Shown: positions 7,395-16,306, counted from the stretch's first letter. The stretch: DNA of 64,000 nt from Actinomycetota bacterium (GCA_005883215.1 VAYS01000005.1:1-64000); one strand, 5' to 3'. Made by a program: numbers and translations. The notes: generated by a model from the sequence alone, not told the origin.

Positions 7395-8912
7395 TCAGCG
7401 CCGCCGACGGCGGGCGGTGTAGCTATGGCCGGCCCGCACGGTCACGGTGCGCCGGCGTGAGAAGTCGCGCACCCTGACCGACCCCTGGCGAACCTGCGTG
7501 CGCGTGCCGGTGCACGTATCGGCGACCAGCCACCACGTTCCCCTCACCGTGGCGGCGCTGTAGCGCCCGCGCGTGGAGTAGTGCCCCCGGCCGCGCCCCC
7601 AGAGGCGGCGGGTGCGCCGCCGTGAGCGCCGGCGGGAGCTGGCGGCGCGCCTGCCGCGGGCCGAGCAGCCCAGAGGCTCGGACAGACGTAGGTTGGTGGT
7701 GGGGCGAGACCCGCGGCTCTGGCGCACCAGGAAACGCCCGGCGTAGAAGGTGGCCGTCGAAGGCGGCGCCGTGGTGCCCGACGCCACCGTCAGGTTGATC
7801 TGGCCCTTCTTTACGTCGACCTCCGAGCCGTTGGGCACCTGCTGGCCGGCCCTCAGCGGCACCAGCCCGAACGAGCCCGGGACCTTCACCATCACGCGGC
7901 CGCTCACCGGAGCGACCACCTCGGTGTGCCCGGCGCGAGGGCGCAGGCCGATCGTCGGGCTGGAGAGCTCGAACGGGCAGCTCCCGTCCACGCCGCTTAC
8001 CCGCTCGATGCTGTCGGCCTGGGTGGCGTACAGGCAGCTGTCAGACCCCACGACGAGAAAGTCGCCGCGGGTGCCCCCGGTGACGATGTCCGTCAATCGG
8101 GGCACGGCGCCGGAGAAGTCGATCCGGGTGATGGTTCCGTCGTTGCGGTTGACCACCACCGAGGTCGCCGGCCCGCCGCTCGGGTTGGCCACCGGAGCCA
8201 CCCCGTCGGGTCCGCCGGGGATCTCGCTCGCCAGCACGGTCATAGCGCCCGGCGTGGACGAGGCCGTACCGGCGATCCTGACCACCCGGTCGCGCGTCGC
8301 CGCATACAGCGTGCCGTCGGCGCCGAACGCCAGCCCGTCGGTGGGGCCCGGAGCCGCGTAGACGGACACCTTGCCCATGCCGGCCCCGAACCCCGAGATG
8401 CGCAGCACGTGGGATCCGAAGAACGGCGCCGAGACGAACAGATCGCCCGAGATCGGGTCGGTAGCCAGCCCGGTGGCGCCGGCGATGTTCGTCGCCAGCG
8501 TGCGCGTCACCGCCCCGGTCGCGCGATCGAGCTCGACGACGTCGCCGGTCGTCTGGCGCGCGACGTAGAGGTGCGAGAAGTCCTTGCTGAAGGAGAGGCC
8601 GGCCGGATCTCCGGAGATCGCGGTGACCAGGTTCAAACGCGCGCTGCTGGCGGATCCGCCCGACGGGGTAAAGCGGTACAAGCCGCCGTTGTCGATCGCG
8701 AACAGGTTGCCGCCGCGGTCCGCCGCGATCCCCGTCGGTCCCACGGTGCCAGAGGCGCCGCAGCAGGCGGGTCGGGAGGGAAAACCGGTGGCGAAGTCGG
8801 TGGCCGAAAACCCCCGCGCGCTGCGACCCGCGCCGAGCGCGCACGTCGGCCACGCGGCGCCGGCGGCCAACGCCGCGGCGGCCAAGGCCACGGCTGCTCG
8901 GGTCCCGGCCAT
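7395..8912 (-). CDS. Secreted NHL/SMP-30-like beta-propeller with a basic C-terminal module
   Basis: This 505-residue protein is predicted to be exported: ATG 8912 gives a signal peptide (MAGTRAAVALAAAALAAGAA, cleavage after CALGA or so). Residues ~50-330 form propeller-like repeats with the NHL pattern, for example GPTGIAADRGGNLFAIDN, GATGLATDPISGDLFVS and PTDGLAFGADGTLYAA. Such proteins bind ligands or proteins or act as lactonases. The last ~170 residues differ: a FecR-like beta module (VPNGSEVDVKKGQINLTV, YAGRFLVRQ) followed by LWGRGRGHYSTRGRYSAATV, TWWLVADTC and TVTVRAGHSYTARRRRR. This tail is strongly basic and may hold the protein to the envelope. The reading frame continues upstream of 8912 but is antisense to the FHA gene there, so the ATG is preferred. 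Confidence 0.85.
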   Translation of the reverse strand: MAGTRAAVALAAAALAAGAAWPTCALGAGRSARGFSATDFATGFPSRPACCGASGTVGPTGIAADRGGNLFAIDNGGLYRFTPSGGSASSARLNLVTAISGDPAGLSFSKDFSHLYVARQTTGDVVELDRATGAVTRTLATNIAGATGLATDPISGDLFVSAPFFGSHVLRISGFGAGMGKVSVYAAPGPTDGLAFGADGTLYAATRDRVVRIAGTASSTPGAMTVLASEIPGGPDGVAPVANPSGGPATSVVVNRNDGTITRIDFSGAVPRLTDIVTGGTRGDFLVVGSDSCLYATQADSIERVSGVDGSCPFELSSPTIGLRPRAGHTEVVAPVSGRVMVKVPGSFGLVPLRAGQQVPNGSEVDVKKGQINLTVASGTTAPPSTATFYAGRFLVRQSRGSRPTTNLRLSEPLGCSARGRRAASSRRRSRRRTRRLWGRGRGHYSTRGRYSAATVRGTWWLVADTCTGTRTQVRQGSVRVRDFSRRRTVTVRAGHSYTARRRRR

Positions 8913-8951
8913 CGGCTGGGAGCCTACCTGGGGCCTAAGCTCCGGCGCGAC

Positions 8952-9473
8952 ATGGATCTCCATCTGCAGATCGTCGAAGGGCCCGGCGCCGGCGCGACGG
9001 TGGCCGTCGATCGCCCGCTGGTCATCGGCCGTTCCGACGACGCCGACCTCTGCCTCGGCGACGCGCGGGTATCGCGCCACCACGCGCGGGTGGCTCCGTC
9101 GTCCGCAGGGGGAGCGACGGTCGAGGACCTGGGGTCCTCCAACGGGACGTTCGTCAACCATCAGCCGGCTCACGCTCCGGTGCGCCTAGATCCAGGCGAC
9201 GAGCTGCTGATCGGGGTGACGGTCCTGCAACTGCGAACCGACGCCGAGCTGGCGGCGCGGCCTTCGGGGGTGAGGCCGGTCCCCGCGGCGCTGGCCACCC
9301 AGGAGCATCGGGCGGCCGCTTCAGGACCGCAGGCGATCCCCCCTGCCGAGCCCATCCATCCCGAGCTCGAGCGCCTGCGCGACGAGCGCGTGCGGTTTCA
9401 GGCTCGGGCGGCCCCGCTGGCGATCTTCGCCTTGGCCGTGCTGGTCGTCGTGGTGTACCTGGCCACGAGGTGA
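8952..9473 (+). CDS. Tail-anchored FHA-domain protein
   Basis: This 173-residue protein has an N-terminal FHA domain (residues ~1-95), which binds phosphothreonine peptides. The core signature is intact: IGRSDDADLCL, VSRHHARV and DLGSSNGTFVN. A proline/alanine linker follows, and then a single membrane segment at the extreme C-terminus (APLAIFALAVLVVVVYLATR), so the FHA domain should face the cytoplasm. The next gene, convergent and ending 17 bases away, encodes a Ser/Thr kinase with the same FHA-linker-terminal-TM tail, so it is an obvious candidate partner. The start is ATG 8952, 39 bases from the divergent NHL gene; longer in-frame translation upstream would run antisense to that gene. Confidence 0.9.
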   Translation: MDLHLQIVEGPGAGATVAVDRPLVIGRSDDADLCLGDARVSRHHARVAPSSAGGATVEDLGSSNGTFVNHQPAHAPVRLDPGDELLIGVTVLQLRTDAELAARPSGVRPVPAALATQEHRAAASGPQAIPPAEPIHPELERLRDERVRFQARAAPLAIFALAVLVVVVYLATR

Positions 9474-9489
9474 GCGCTGCCGGCTTCGG

Positions 9490-10899
9490 TTACCTGGCGG
9501 CGAAGTAGACGAGCAGCGCGACCGCCGTCGCGATCACGGTGGCGAAGGTGAGGCCGGCCGGCAACCACAGCCGGCTCGCCACCCCCGGCCTTCGGGCCCG
9601 TGCCGGCGCCGGGGGCGAGAAGGGAGCGACGGGTGGGGCGGTCGCCTCGGTGGCGGGCGGCGCCGTCGGACCCGCGGCGGGCCCCTTGGGAACGACCGTG
9701 GGGGGCGCTTCGGCTCCAGCCGAAACGCGAGTCACCGGCGCCTGCGCCCGGGGCACCTCGACAAACAGCGTGGTGTCGCCGATCCGGACGCGGCTGCCGT
9801 CGCTCAGCTCGACGGTCCCCACCACGCGCTCCCCGTCCACCCAGGTGCCGTTGCGCGAGCCCAGGTCCTCGATCTCCACGCGCGCGCCGGACGAGCGCAA
9901 CACGGCGTGCCGGCGCGAAGCGTCGACGTCGGGCAGGATCAGGTCGGTGTTTTCGCGACCGATGGTGAGCTCGTCGGTCACGGCGAAGCGCTGACCGGCC
10001 AGCTCCCCGTCGACCACCACGACGTGGGCGGTCGGCGCGCCCTCGGGTTTGGCGCTCGCCGCTTGGGCCAGCGCGAGAGCGAACGCGGACGCGCTCGGCG
10101 GTCGGCGGGCGGGATCCTTTCTCAGGGCTTGGCGGACGACTTGTCCGTAGCGCTCGGGCAGATCCGCTCGGTCGGCGCACGGGTCGCCCGGTGGCTCCTC
10201 GAGATGGGCCATCCCCACCTGGAAGCGGCCGCGTCCGCCGAATGGGGTGTGGCCGCACAGACACTCATAGACCACGCAGCTCAGCGAGTAGATGTCCGAC
10301 GCCGGCGTGGCCGGCTCGCCGCGAATCAGCTCCGGTGCCAGGTAGTCGACCGTGCCCACCACCTGGCCGGGACGGGTGAGATCCGAGTAGCGCGTGCCCT
10401 TGGCCAGGCCGAAGTCGGCCAGGGCGGCGGACCCGTCGGCACCGAAGATGATGTTCGATGCCTTGACGTCGCGGTGAATCAGACCGTGCTCGTGCAGGGC
10501 GTCGAGGCCGGCGGCGACGTCGGCGACCATCGCCTGGGTGGTGGCCAGGCTCAGCGGACCCTCGGCTCGGATGCGCTGCTCGACGGTTTGCCCGGCGACG
10601 TAGGGCATGACCAGGTAGTGGCGCCCGTCCTCCTCGCCGGCGTCCAGGACGCCTATCAGGCGCTCGTGCTCGACCTCGCCGGCCGCCCGGGCCTCGCGCA
10701 GGAAGCGCTTGACCCATTCGGACTCGGCGGGCCAGCGCTCCTTCATCACTTTGAGGGCGACGACCTCGCCGTCCTCGGTCCGAACCGCGCGGAACACCTG
10801 GCCCATGCCCCCCTCCCCGATCTGCGCCTCGATGCAATAGCGACCGATGTGCACGCCGGCCCCGAGCCGGGGCTCCTCGGAACTGGGCGGGTCGTTCAC
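9490..10899 (-). CDS. Ser/Thr protein kinase (PknB-type) with FHA domain and C-terminal TM
   Basis: This is a Hanks-type kinase of 469 residues. All catalytic motifs are present: the glycine loop GEGGMGQVF, the lysine in VALKVMK, HRDVKASN in the catalytic loop, DFGLAKG, and an APE-type LAPEL. An FHA domain (IGRENTDLILPDVDASRRHA, DLGSRNGTWVDG) occupies residues ~290-380, then a Pro/Ala/Thr linker and one terminal transmembrane helix. Usual PknB proteins have an extracellular PASTA sensor after the TM; here nothing lies outside, so the kinase probably senses via the FHA domain or partners. The linker threonines are possible autophosphorylation sites. It ends 17 bases from the FHA protein at 8952-9473. 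Confidence 0.95.
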   Translation of the reverse strand: MNDPPSSEEPRLGAGVHIGRYCIEAQIGEGGMGQVFRAVRTEDGEVVALKVMKERWPAESEWVKRFLREARAAGEVEHERLIGVLDAGEEDGRHYLVMPYVAGQTVEQRIRAEGPLSLATTQAMVADVAAGLDALHEHGLIHRDVKASNIIFGADGSAALADFGLAKGTRYSDLTRPGQVVGTVDYLAPELIRGEPATPASDIYSLSCVVYECLCGHTPFGGRGRFQVGMAHLEEPPGDPCADRADLPERYGQVVRQALRKDPARRPPSASAFALALAQAASAKPEGAPTAHVVVVDGELAGQRFAVTDELTIGRENTDLILPDVDASRRHAVLRSSGARVEIEDLGSRNGTWVDGERVVGTVELSDGSRVRIGDTTLFVEVPRAQAPVTRVSAGAEAPPTVVPKGPAAGPTAPPATEATAPPVAPFSPPAPARARRPGVASRLWLPAGLTFATVIATAVALLVYFAAR

Positions 10900-10955
10900 C
10901 GGGCCAGGATAGCCCTCGGTGGCGAGCTTGCCGAGCCGCTCGCGCGACGCTTAGA

Positions 10956-13715
10956 GTGCCCGCCGCCGTGAGCTCCGAGGCACATCCCCGGCCGGTCTCG
11001 CGCCGGCGCCTGGTCACCTACTACGCGGTGCTCGCGGTGCTCGGGGCAGGGGCGACCGGCATTGTCGTCGCGGAGGGCGTGGGCAAGCACGCCCCGCGGC
11101 CCGTCGCCGGGGGCTATGACGTCTTGAAGGGCGCGGCCTGCCTGGGGACCAAGGTCGAAGTCAACCAGTCCGGGCGCTTCATCGACCTGAGCGGCGAGCC
11201 CGGGAGCGCCCGGGCAAAGCTCGAGCTGCACGGCACCCGGATGTCGGGGAGCGTGCACTGCGCCGGCGGCGGCGCGCGACGCCTCGACGCGACGTGGTCG
11301 GCGCAGCGGTTCGTCGGCACGGTCGGCGGCCAGCCGCTGACGCTAGCGCTCAAGCGCGATCCGCCGCCCCCGGCCAGCGCCAAGCCCCGACCGCCGTCGT
11401 CGATCGCCGGCGATTGGAGGGTGGCGCCGACCTCCACCTGTCTCGGCGGTCGGGTCGCCTTCTCCGGCGGTCACACCGTGGCGATCCGGGCGCCGGGCAC
11501 GTCGGTGGCGGGGACCCTTCGCTACCAGCCCAAGCTGGGCAGCCTGGCCGGGCAGGTGAGGTGCCGCGGCGGGGGTTCGGCGGAGCTCACCGGCAGCGCC
11601 CTGGACCGCATGCTGACCCTGTCCGTCGCACCCGCCTCGAGGCAGCCGAGCACCGCCCCCGGGCGACCGCCCGGGCAAGCGGCCCGGGCGGGGCCGGCGG
11701 CCCCAGCGCGCGAGCAGCTGACGGCGACCAAGGTGCGCGATCCGTCAAATGCGGTGGCGGCGTTCTTCATCGCCGTCGTGGTCGTGATGCTCGCCGCCCG
11801 TCTGGTGGGGGAGGTGGCCGTGCGCATCGGCCAGCCGCGGGTGATGGGCGAGGTGTTGGCGGGGATCCTGCTCGGGCCGACCGTCCTGGGGGCGATCTCG
11901 GCCGACGCCCAGAGCGCCCTGTTTCCCAGTGACATCGTGCCCGTGCTCGGCATCGCCGCCAACCTGGGCCTGATCTTCTACATGTTCCTGGTCGGGCTGG
12001 AGCTCGATCCCCGCCAGCTCCGGGTGCGCCTGCCCCAGACTTTCGCGATCTCCAACACCGGCGTCCTGGTGCCGATGGCGGCCGGGCTCCTGGTCGCTCT
12101 GCCCACCTACGGGCTCCTGGCCCCGGACAAGCCTTTCCTGGCGTTTGCCCTGTTCATGGGCGTCTCGATGTCGATCACGGCGTTTCCCGTGCTGGCCCGG
12201 ATCATCGTCGAGCGACGCATGCTGTCCGGTCCGGTCGGCGCGCTGGCCCTGGCCGCGGCGGCTGTGGACGACGTCACGGCGTGGCTGTTCATCGCCCTGG
12301 CCGCCGCCGTCGCCGCCGCCGGCTCGGCGCTGCACGTCATGCGCACGGTGCTCCTGGCGATCGCCTTTTCGGCGGTCATGGCCCTGGGGGTCAGGCGGAT
12401 CCTGGCGCGAGCGTCGGTGGCGTTCGACGAGGCCGGACGAGTACCCGGGGCGTGGATCACGGCGATCTTCGCCGGCGTGCTGATCTCGGCCTACCTGACC
12501 GAGCAGATCGGCATCGCCGTGATCTTTGGGGCCTTCGTCATGGGGGCCGTCATGCCCCGCCACGCGGGTCTCACCGAGGACGTCACCCGCCGGGTGGAGG
12601 ACTTCGTCGCCATCATCCTGCTCCCGCTGTTCTTCGCCTACACCGGCCTGCGGACCAACGTCGGCCTGCTCGATCGTCCCGCCCTGTGGCTGCTGACGCT
12701 GGTCCTGATCGTCGTCGCGGTGCTGTGCAAGTTCGGGGGCTCCCTGCTGGCGGCGCGCGTGATGGGTGTGCCGTGGCGCGAGTCGGCGGTCATCGGAGCC
12801 CTCATGAACACTCGGGGTCTGACCGAGCTGATCGTGCTCAACCTGGCCCTGGAGAAGGGCGTCATGAGCGAGGCCCTGTTCTCGGCGCTGGTGGTCATGG
12901 CGCTGGTCACCACGTTCATGACCGGGCCGCTCCTGCGCCTGCTGGATCCGCACAACCGGTTCGGATCACCGGTCGAGGAGGAACTCGATCGGGCCCGCAG
13001 CGTCTCGCGGCGGGAGTCCCGGCTGCCGGTTCCCGATCGGTCGATCCTGGTGGCGCCGGGCAGCGACGCCGCGCTGGCCCAGCTGCTGGACCTCGCCGAG
13101 CCGCTGGCGCGCTCCGAGCCTCCACGCGAGCTCATAATGGCGCGGTTGATCGAGCCCCCCCGCTCGGCGGAGGTGCGGGGGGGTCTGCAGACCGAGAGCC
13201 GGGCCCTCGGTCAGGCCGTCGAGCTCCGCGGAACCGAGCCGCTGGCGCTGGGCACCGACTCGCCCCTGGTCGTGCCGTTCGGCGGAGCCGAGCACGACTG
13301 GGCGGCGCTCGAGCTGGGTGCCTGGCTGGCGGCGGCCAACGCCGCTCCCCTGCGGTTGCTCGGCGCCGCTGGTCAGAGCGAGGAATCCCGCGGACGCGAC
13401 GCTTCGCGGCTGCTCGCCAACGCTTCGCTGCTCGTGCAGCGATTCGCCGGCGTAGCCGCCGAGCCGGTCATCGCCGAACCCGGTCGGGAGGGGGTCGTGG
13501 CGGCCGCCCAGGCGAGCGGGCTGCTCGTCATCGGCCTGTCCGACCGCTGGCGCAGCGAGGGATTGGGGCCCACGCGCTCCGAGGTGGTCCAGGCGGCGCC
13601 GGCGCCGATCCTGTTCGTGCGCCGGGGACAGCGGCCGGGGGCGCTGGCCCCCCGCGAGGACGTCACCCGGTTTACCTGGTCGACGCCGGCGATCGGGCGC
13701 CCGGCGCCGGGGTAG
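10956..13715 (+). CDS. CPA2 cation:proton antiporter with duplicated extracytoplasmic module and USP-like tail
   Basis: The protein has 919 residues. After a likely first membrane segment (~18-42), residues 52-133 and 149-225 are two similar repeats, each beginning with a CLG (Cys 61 and 161) and ending near C-x-GGG (Cys 101 and 202). They are probably extracytoplasmic, each with one disulfide. Residues ~255-665 form the antiporter: GEVLAGILLGPTVLG, FLVGLELD, SITAFPVLARII, the ion-binding double Asp in AAVDDVTAWLF, and NTRGLTELIVL. The last ~220 residues resemble a universal-stress-type regulatory domain. It exchanges monovalent cations (Na+ or K+) for protons. GTG 10956 is used; GTG 10968 is equally good. 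The unusual N-terminal fusion suggests gating by an external cue. Confidence 0.9.
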   Translation: MPAAVSSEAHPRPVSRRRLVTYYAVLAVLGAGATGIVVAEGVGKHAPRPVAGGYDVLKGAACLGTKVEVNQSGRFIDLSGEPGSARAKLELHGTRMSGSVHCAGGGARRLDATWSAQRFVGTVGGQPLTLALKRDPPPPASAKPRPPSSIAGDWRVAPTSTCLGGRVAFSGGHTVAIRAPGTSVAGTLRYQPKLGSLAGQVRCRGGGSAELTGSALDRMLTLSVAPASRQPSTAPGRPPGQAARAGPAAPAREQLTATKVRDPSNAVAAFFIAVVVVMLAARLVGEVAVRIGQPRVMGEVLAGILLGPTVLGAISADAQSALFPSDIVPVLGIAANLGLIFYMFLVGLELDPRQLRVRLPQTFAISNTGVLVPMAAGLLVALPTYGLLAPDKPFLAFALFMGVSMSITAFPVLARIIVERRMLSGPVGALALAAAAVDDVTAWLFIALAAAVAAAGSALHVMRTVLLAIAFSAVMALGVRRILARASVAFDEAGRVPGAWITAIFAGVLISAYLTEQIGIAVIFGAFVMGAVMPRHAGLTEDVTRRVEDFVAIILLPLFFAYTGLRTNVGLLDRPALWLLTLVLIVVAVLCKFGGSLLAARVMGVPWRESAVIGALMNTRGLTELIVLNLALEKGVMSEALFSALVVMALVTTFMTGPLLRLLDPHNRFGSPVEEELDRARSVSRRESRLPVPDRSILVAPGSDAALAQLLDLAEPLARSEPPRELIMARLIEPPRSAEVRGGLQTESRALGQAVELRGTEPLALGTDSPLVVPFGGAEHDWAALELGAWLAAANAAPLRLLGAAGQSEESRGRDASRLLANASLLVQRFAGVAAEPVIAEPGREGVVAAAQASGLLVIGLSDRWRSEGLGPTRSEVVQAAPAPILFVRRGQRPGALAPREDVTRFTWSTPAIGRPAPG

Positions 13716-13750
13716 TATCCGGGCGTTCGGCAGGCGAGCGAGGAGATTGC

Positions 13751-13912
13751 ATGCGACGGGTCCGAATTGCGGCACTGGTCGGCACCTTGGTGGCCGTGTC
13801 GTTCTCGGCCGCGGGTACGGTCGAGGCCAAGAAGCGCTGTCGGCGCGGCTACGTGCTCAAGCGCGGGCACTGCGTCAGGAAGCACAGCAAGCAGCACCAA
13901 CGTCAAGGCTGA
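13751..13912 (+). CDS. Very small secreted basic peptide with one Cys pair
   Basis: Fifty-three codons starting at ATG 13751, with AGGAG seven bases upstream. A clear signal peptide (MRRVRIAALVGTLVAVSFSA...) is followed by a mature segment of ~28 residues rich in Lys and Arg. Its core is CRRGYVLKRGHCVRK, two cysteines ten residues apart, probably a disulfide loop. The function is unknown. It follows the antiporter by 35 bases on the same strand and may be co-transcribed. A mature cationic peptide like this could bind cell-wall polymers or DNA, or be antimicrobial; none of these can be chosen from the sequence. Confidence 0.7.
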   Translation: MRRVRIAALVGTLVAVSFSAAGTVEAKKRCRRGYVLKRGHCVRKHSKQHQRQG

Positions 13913-13946
13913 AACCGCGGAAACCCGGGGCGCGACCGTGTAAGGC

Positions 13947-15674
13947 TCAGCGCCGAGTGACCGCCACCAGCCCTTGAGGCTGGGTGTCGGTGGACACGGG
14001 GATGTCCACCGGTGAGGCGTCGAGCTCGGACAGCGTGCCGTCGCCGTTTATGCGCAGGCTGTGCACGGTGTTGCCCGCGCCGGGCTCGATGAAGTCGATG
14101 GCGCGGGGGTTGAGCACGAACAGGAAGCGTCCGCTTGGGTCGAAGGTGAGGTTCCACGGGTTGCCGCTGGTGCGCAGCTTGAGGTTCTGGAGCTGGCGCG
14201 GCCGTCGCGGGTCGGCGCCGATGTCGAACACCGAGACGGTGCCGTTGCCGGCGTTGTCGGTGTACAGCCGGGTCCCGGCGGGGTTGATGGCGGTCCAGCA
14301 GGGAAGCTTGGCGCCCTTGTTCTTCACCGCGCCCACCAAGGCAAGCCGCCCGTCGCGGTCATAGGAGTAGACGACGAGCTTGGCCGCATTGGACACGTTG
14401 GCGTAGAGCAGCCTCCGGCTCGGGGCCAGGGCCATGCCCTGGGGCCAGAAGGGACCGTCCCGAGAGGTGGGCGGAAACCGGCGCGGATCCAGCGGACGCG
14501 GAGATCCGGGTGCCTGGGTGAGCGAACCGTTCGCGGCCAGCCTGAAGACCAGGAACGGGCCCGACTCCAGGGAGCCGAAGACGAGCGAGCCGTCCGACGT
14601 GGGCAGCACCTGCGTCCCCGCGCTGGCCGGCGGCATGGGGATCGTGGAGATCGCCGGGCCCAGCGATCCATCCCCGCGGATGGGGAGGCTGGCAAAGCTT
14701 CCGGGCTGGGTCTTTAGACCCTTGCGCACGCCGTCGAACGCCTTGTTGACCACGATCAGCACCTGTCCGCGGACGGCCAGCGATGCCGGACCTCGGCCCT
14801 CGGAGGGAAACGGCGACCCCCGCACGGCGCTTAGCGTTCCGTCCGAGGCGATGTGAAAGGCGGCGATCGTGTCGGACGAGCTGTTGACGGCAAACAGCTC
14901 GGACCGCCCCCGGTCTAGCGCGATCTGGTCCACCGAGTCCAGCACCCCGCTGTTGGCCTGGTCGAACGCCCCCGCGCCCCCGGTGGGGTACTCGCGCACG
15001 TCGAGGGGAGCGAGCATACCCGCCCGGTAGCGATAGGCCAGCACGCTGTTGGCGTTTGGCTGGGAGCGATTGGACAGCAGGTAGAGCGTGCCATCGAACG
15101 GCGGGCGCTGGCCGCCGGCCGAAGAGCCGCCGTTGCTCGCCCACAGGGCCACCGCGGCGGCCACGCCCGCGGCCAGCCCCGCGAGCACTAGGGCCACCCC
15201 GAGGCCGACCGTGCGGCGCTCGGCGCCGGGCCCACCGCTCACCGCCGGGTGAGGAGGCGCCCCGCGGGCCCCGGGCAGCTCCGGCGAGGGCAGCGGTTGC
15301 TCGGGCGCACGTAGCGAGGGCACCGGAGCCGGGACCTCGGTGGGTGTCCCGGGGCGGGCGCCGGTCACCGTGCTGGCCGCCGGTGCGCGCACCTCGAGCA
15401 GAGTCGTCCCCAGCGCGATCCGATCGCCCGCCTGAACCCGCTCCGGCCCCCGAACCGGGCGGCCGTTGAGCCGGGTTCCGTTGGTGGAGCCGAGATCCTC
15501 GAGCTCGAGGCCGCCGTCGTCGCGCAGCGCCAGGCGCGCGTGCGTGCGCGAGAGCTCGGGGTCGGGGCCCAGGCTCTCGGTGTCGCCCACCCGTCCAAAG
15601 GTGATCGAACGCGCGACGGGGACCCGTCGACCCGCCGCCGGCCCCTCCAGGATGTGCAACTCGACCCGCGCCAC
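13947..15674 (-). CDS. FHA-TM-extracellular lactonase-like beta-propeller protein
   Basis: The predicted topology is a cytoplasmic FHA domain (residues ~1-95: FGRVGDTESLGPDPELSRTH, DLGSTNGTRLNG), a Pro-rich linker, one membrane helix (VGLGVALVLAGLAAGVAAAV, ~170-190), then a ~370-residue extracellular propeller. The propeller repeats resemble 6-phosphogluconolactonase/YVTN-type proteins (LYLLSNRSQPNANSVLAYRY, ELFAVNSSSDTIAAFHI, LYTDNAGNGTVSVFDI, FLFVLNP). It looks like a receptor joining an outside ligand to inside phosphothreonine signalling. GTG 15674 is chosen as start because the FHA fold begins there and upstream sequence belongs to the next gene. It is the third gene of a unit with the 4-TM protein and FAD oxidoreductase. 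A full lactonase active site is not evident. Confidence 0.85.
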   Translation of the reverse strand: MARVELHILEGPAAGRRVPVARSITFGRVGDTESLGPDPELSRTHARLALRDDGGLELEDLGSTNGTRLNGRPVRGPERVQAGDRIALGTTLLEVRAPAASTVTGARPGTPTEVPAPVPSLRAPEQPLPSPELPGARGAPPHPAVSGGPGAERRTVGLGVALVLAGLAAGVAAAVALWASNGGSSAGGQRPPFDGTLYLLSNRSQPNANSVLAYRYRAGMLAPLDVREYPTGGAGAFDQANSGVLDSVDQIALDRGRSELFAVNSSSDTIAAFHIASDGTLSAVRGSPFPSEGRGPASLAVRGQVLIVVNKAFDGVRKGLKTQPGSFASLPIRGDGSLGPAISTIPMPPASAGTQVLPTSDGSLVFGSLESGPFLVFRLAANGSLTQAPGSPRPLDPRRFPPTSRDGPFWPQGMALAPSRRLLYANVSNAAKLVVYSYDRDGRLALVGAVKNKGAKLPCWTAINPAGTRLYTDNAGNGTVSVFDIGADPRRPRQLQNLKLRTSGNPWNLTFDPSGRFLFVLNPRAIDFIEPGAGNTVHSLRINGDGTLSELDASPVDIPVSTDTQPQGLVAVTRR

Positions 15675-15706
15675 GCGACCGAAGCCTACGAGCCCCGCTG
15701 CCGCCG

Positions 15707-16306
15707 CTACTCGCCCCGATGATCCGCCGACGGGTGCCTGCGGCGCAGGCGCTCGGGCACCTCCCACACCCCGGTGGGAGGCGGCAGATCGCGCAGCTCG
15801 GCCGGCACCTCGTGGACGGCAGAGAACTCGCGCGCCAGCCGGGGGGGACCCGCCTCGGTGGACACGGCGGCCACGCCGAGCGCGGGAACCGGCTCGAGCT
15901 CGGGAGTCACCGACCAGGCGGTGGCCCGAAACTCGCCACCCGACTCGATCCACGTGAGCTCGAGGATCGGCAGGACCACGATCTTGGTCGCCACGGCCAT
16001 CCCCCAGCTCAGCCAGTAGAACCAGATTGCGTCGGGCGTGCTCAGCCCCACTTTGGCGACGCGGGCGAGCACGAAGACGACCACGAACTCGCCGGCGCCG
16101 AGAACAAAGGTCAGCCAGGGCGGCTGCCACCTGATGAGCTGGGGATACAGGAGCACGTCGAGCACCACGCCCTGGAGCAGGACGATTCCGATCAGCACCA
16201 GCCAGCCCTCGTTGCTGGTCAGCAGGGAGAGGATGGCTCCGAGCAGCGCCGGCCCGACCAGGGTGGCGGTGCGGGTCTCGATGCGACCGAGGACCGTCGG
16301 GCACAT
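15707..16306 (-). CDS. Four-TM membrane protein of unknown function
   Basis: This is a 199-residue protein with about four membrane helices (~residues 16-31, 34-53, 62-82, 91-113), then a ~85-residue cytoplasmic or periplasmic tail rich in Glu and Pro ending RRRHPSADHRGE. I do not recognise the family. The start ATG 16306 sits one base after the stop of the upstream FAD oxidoreductase, and the gene ends 32 bases before the FHA-propeller gene, so all three are probably one transcript. The tail could be a scaffold for the FHA partner: it contains Ser/Thr residues (for example ATAWSVTPELEP) but no proven phosphosite. Confidence 0.75.
   Translation of the reverse strand: MCPTVLGRIETRTATLVGPALLGAILSLLTSNEGWLVLIGIVLLQGVVLDVLLYPQLIRWQPPWLTFVLGAGEFVVVFVLARVAKVGLSTPDAIWFYWLSWGMAVATKIVVLPILELTWIESGGEFRATAWSVTPELEPVPALGVAAVSTEAGPPRLAREFSAVHEVPAELRDLPPPTGVWEVPERLRRRHPSADHRGE

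Noticed and set aside
11745-12953. A 402-codon minus-strand frame opposite the antiporter
   Set aside because: Its sequence is an Asp/Gln/His/Arg-rich shadow without any recognisable fold; the plus-strand antiporter has complete family motifs.
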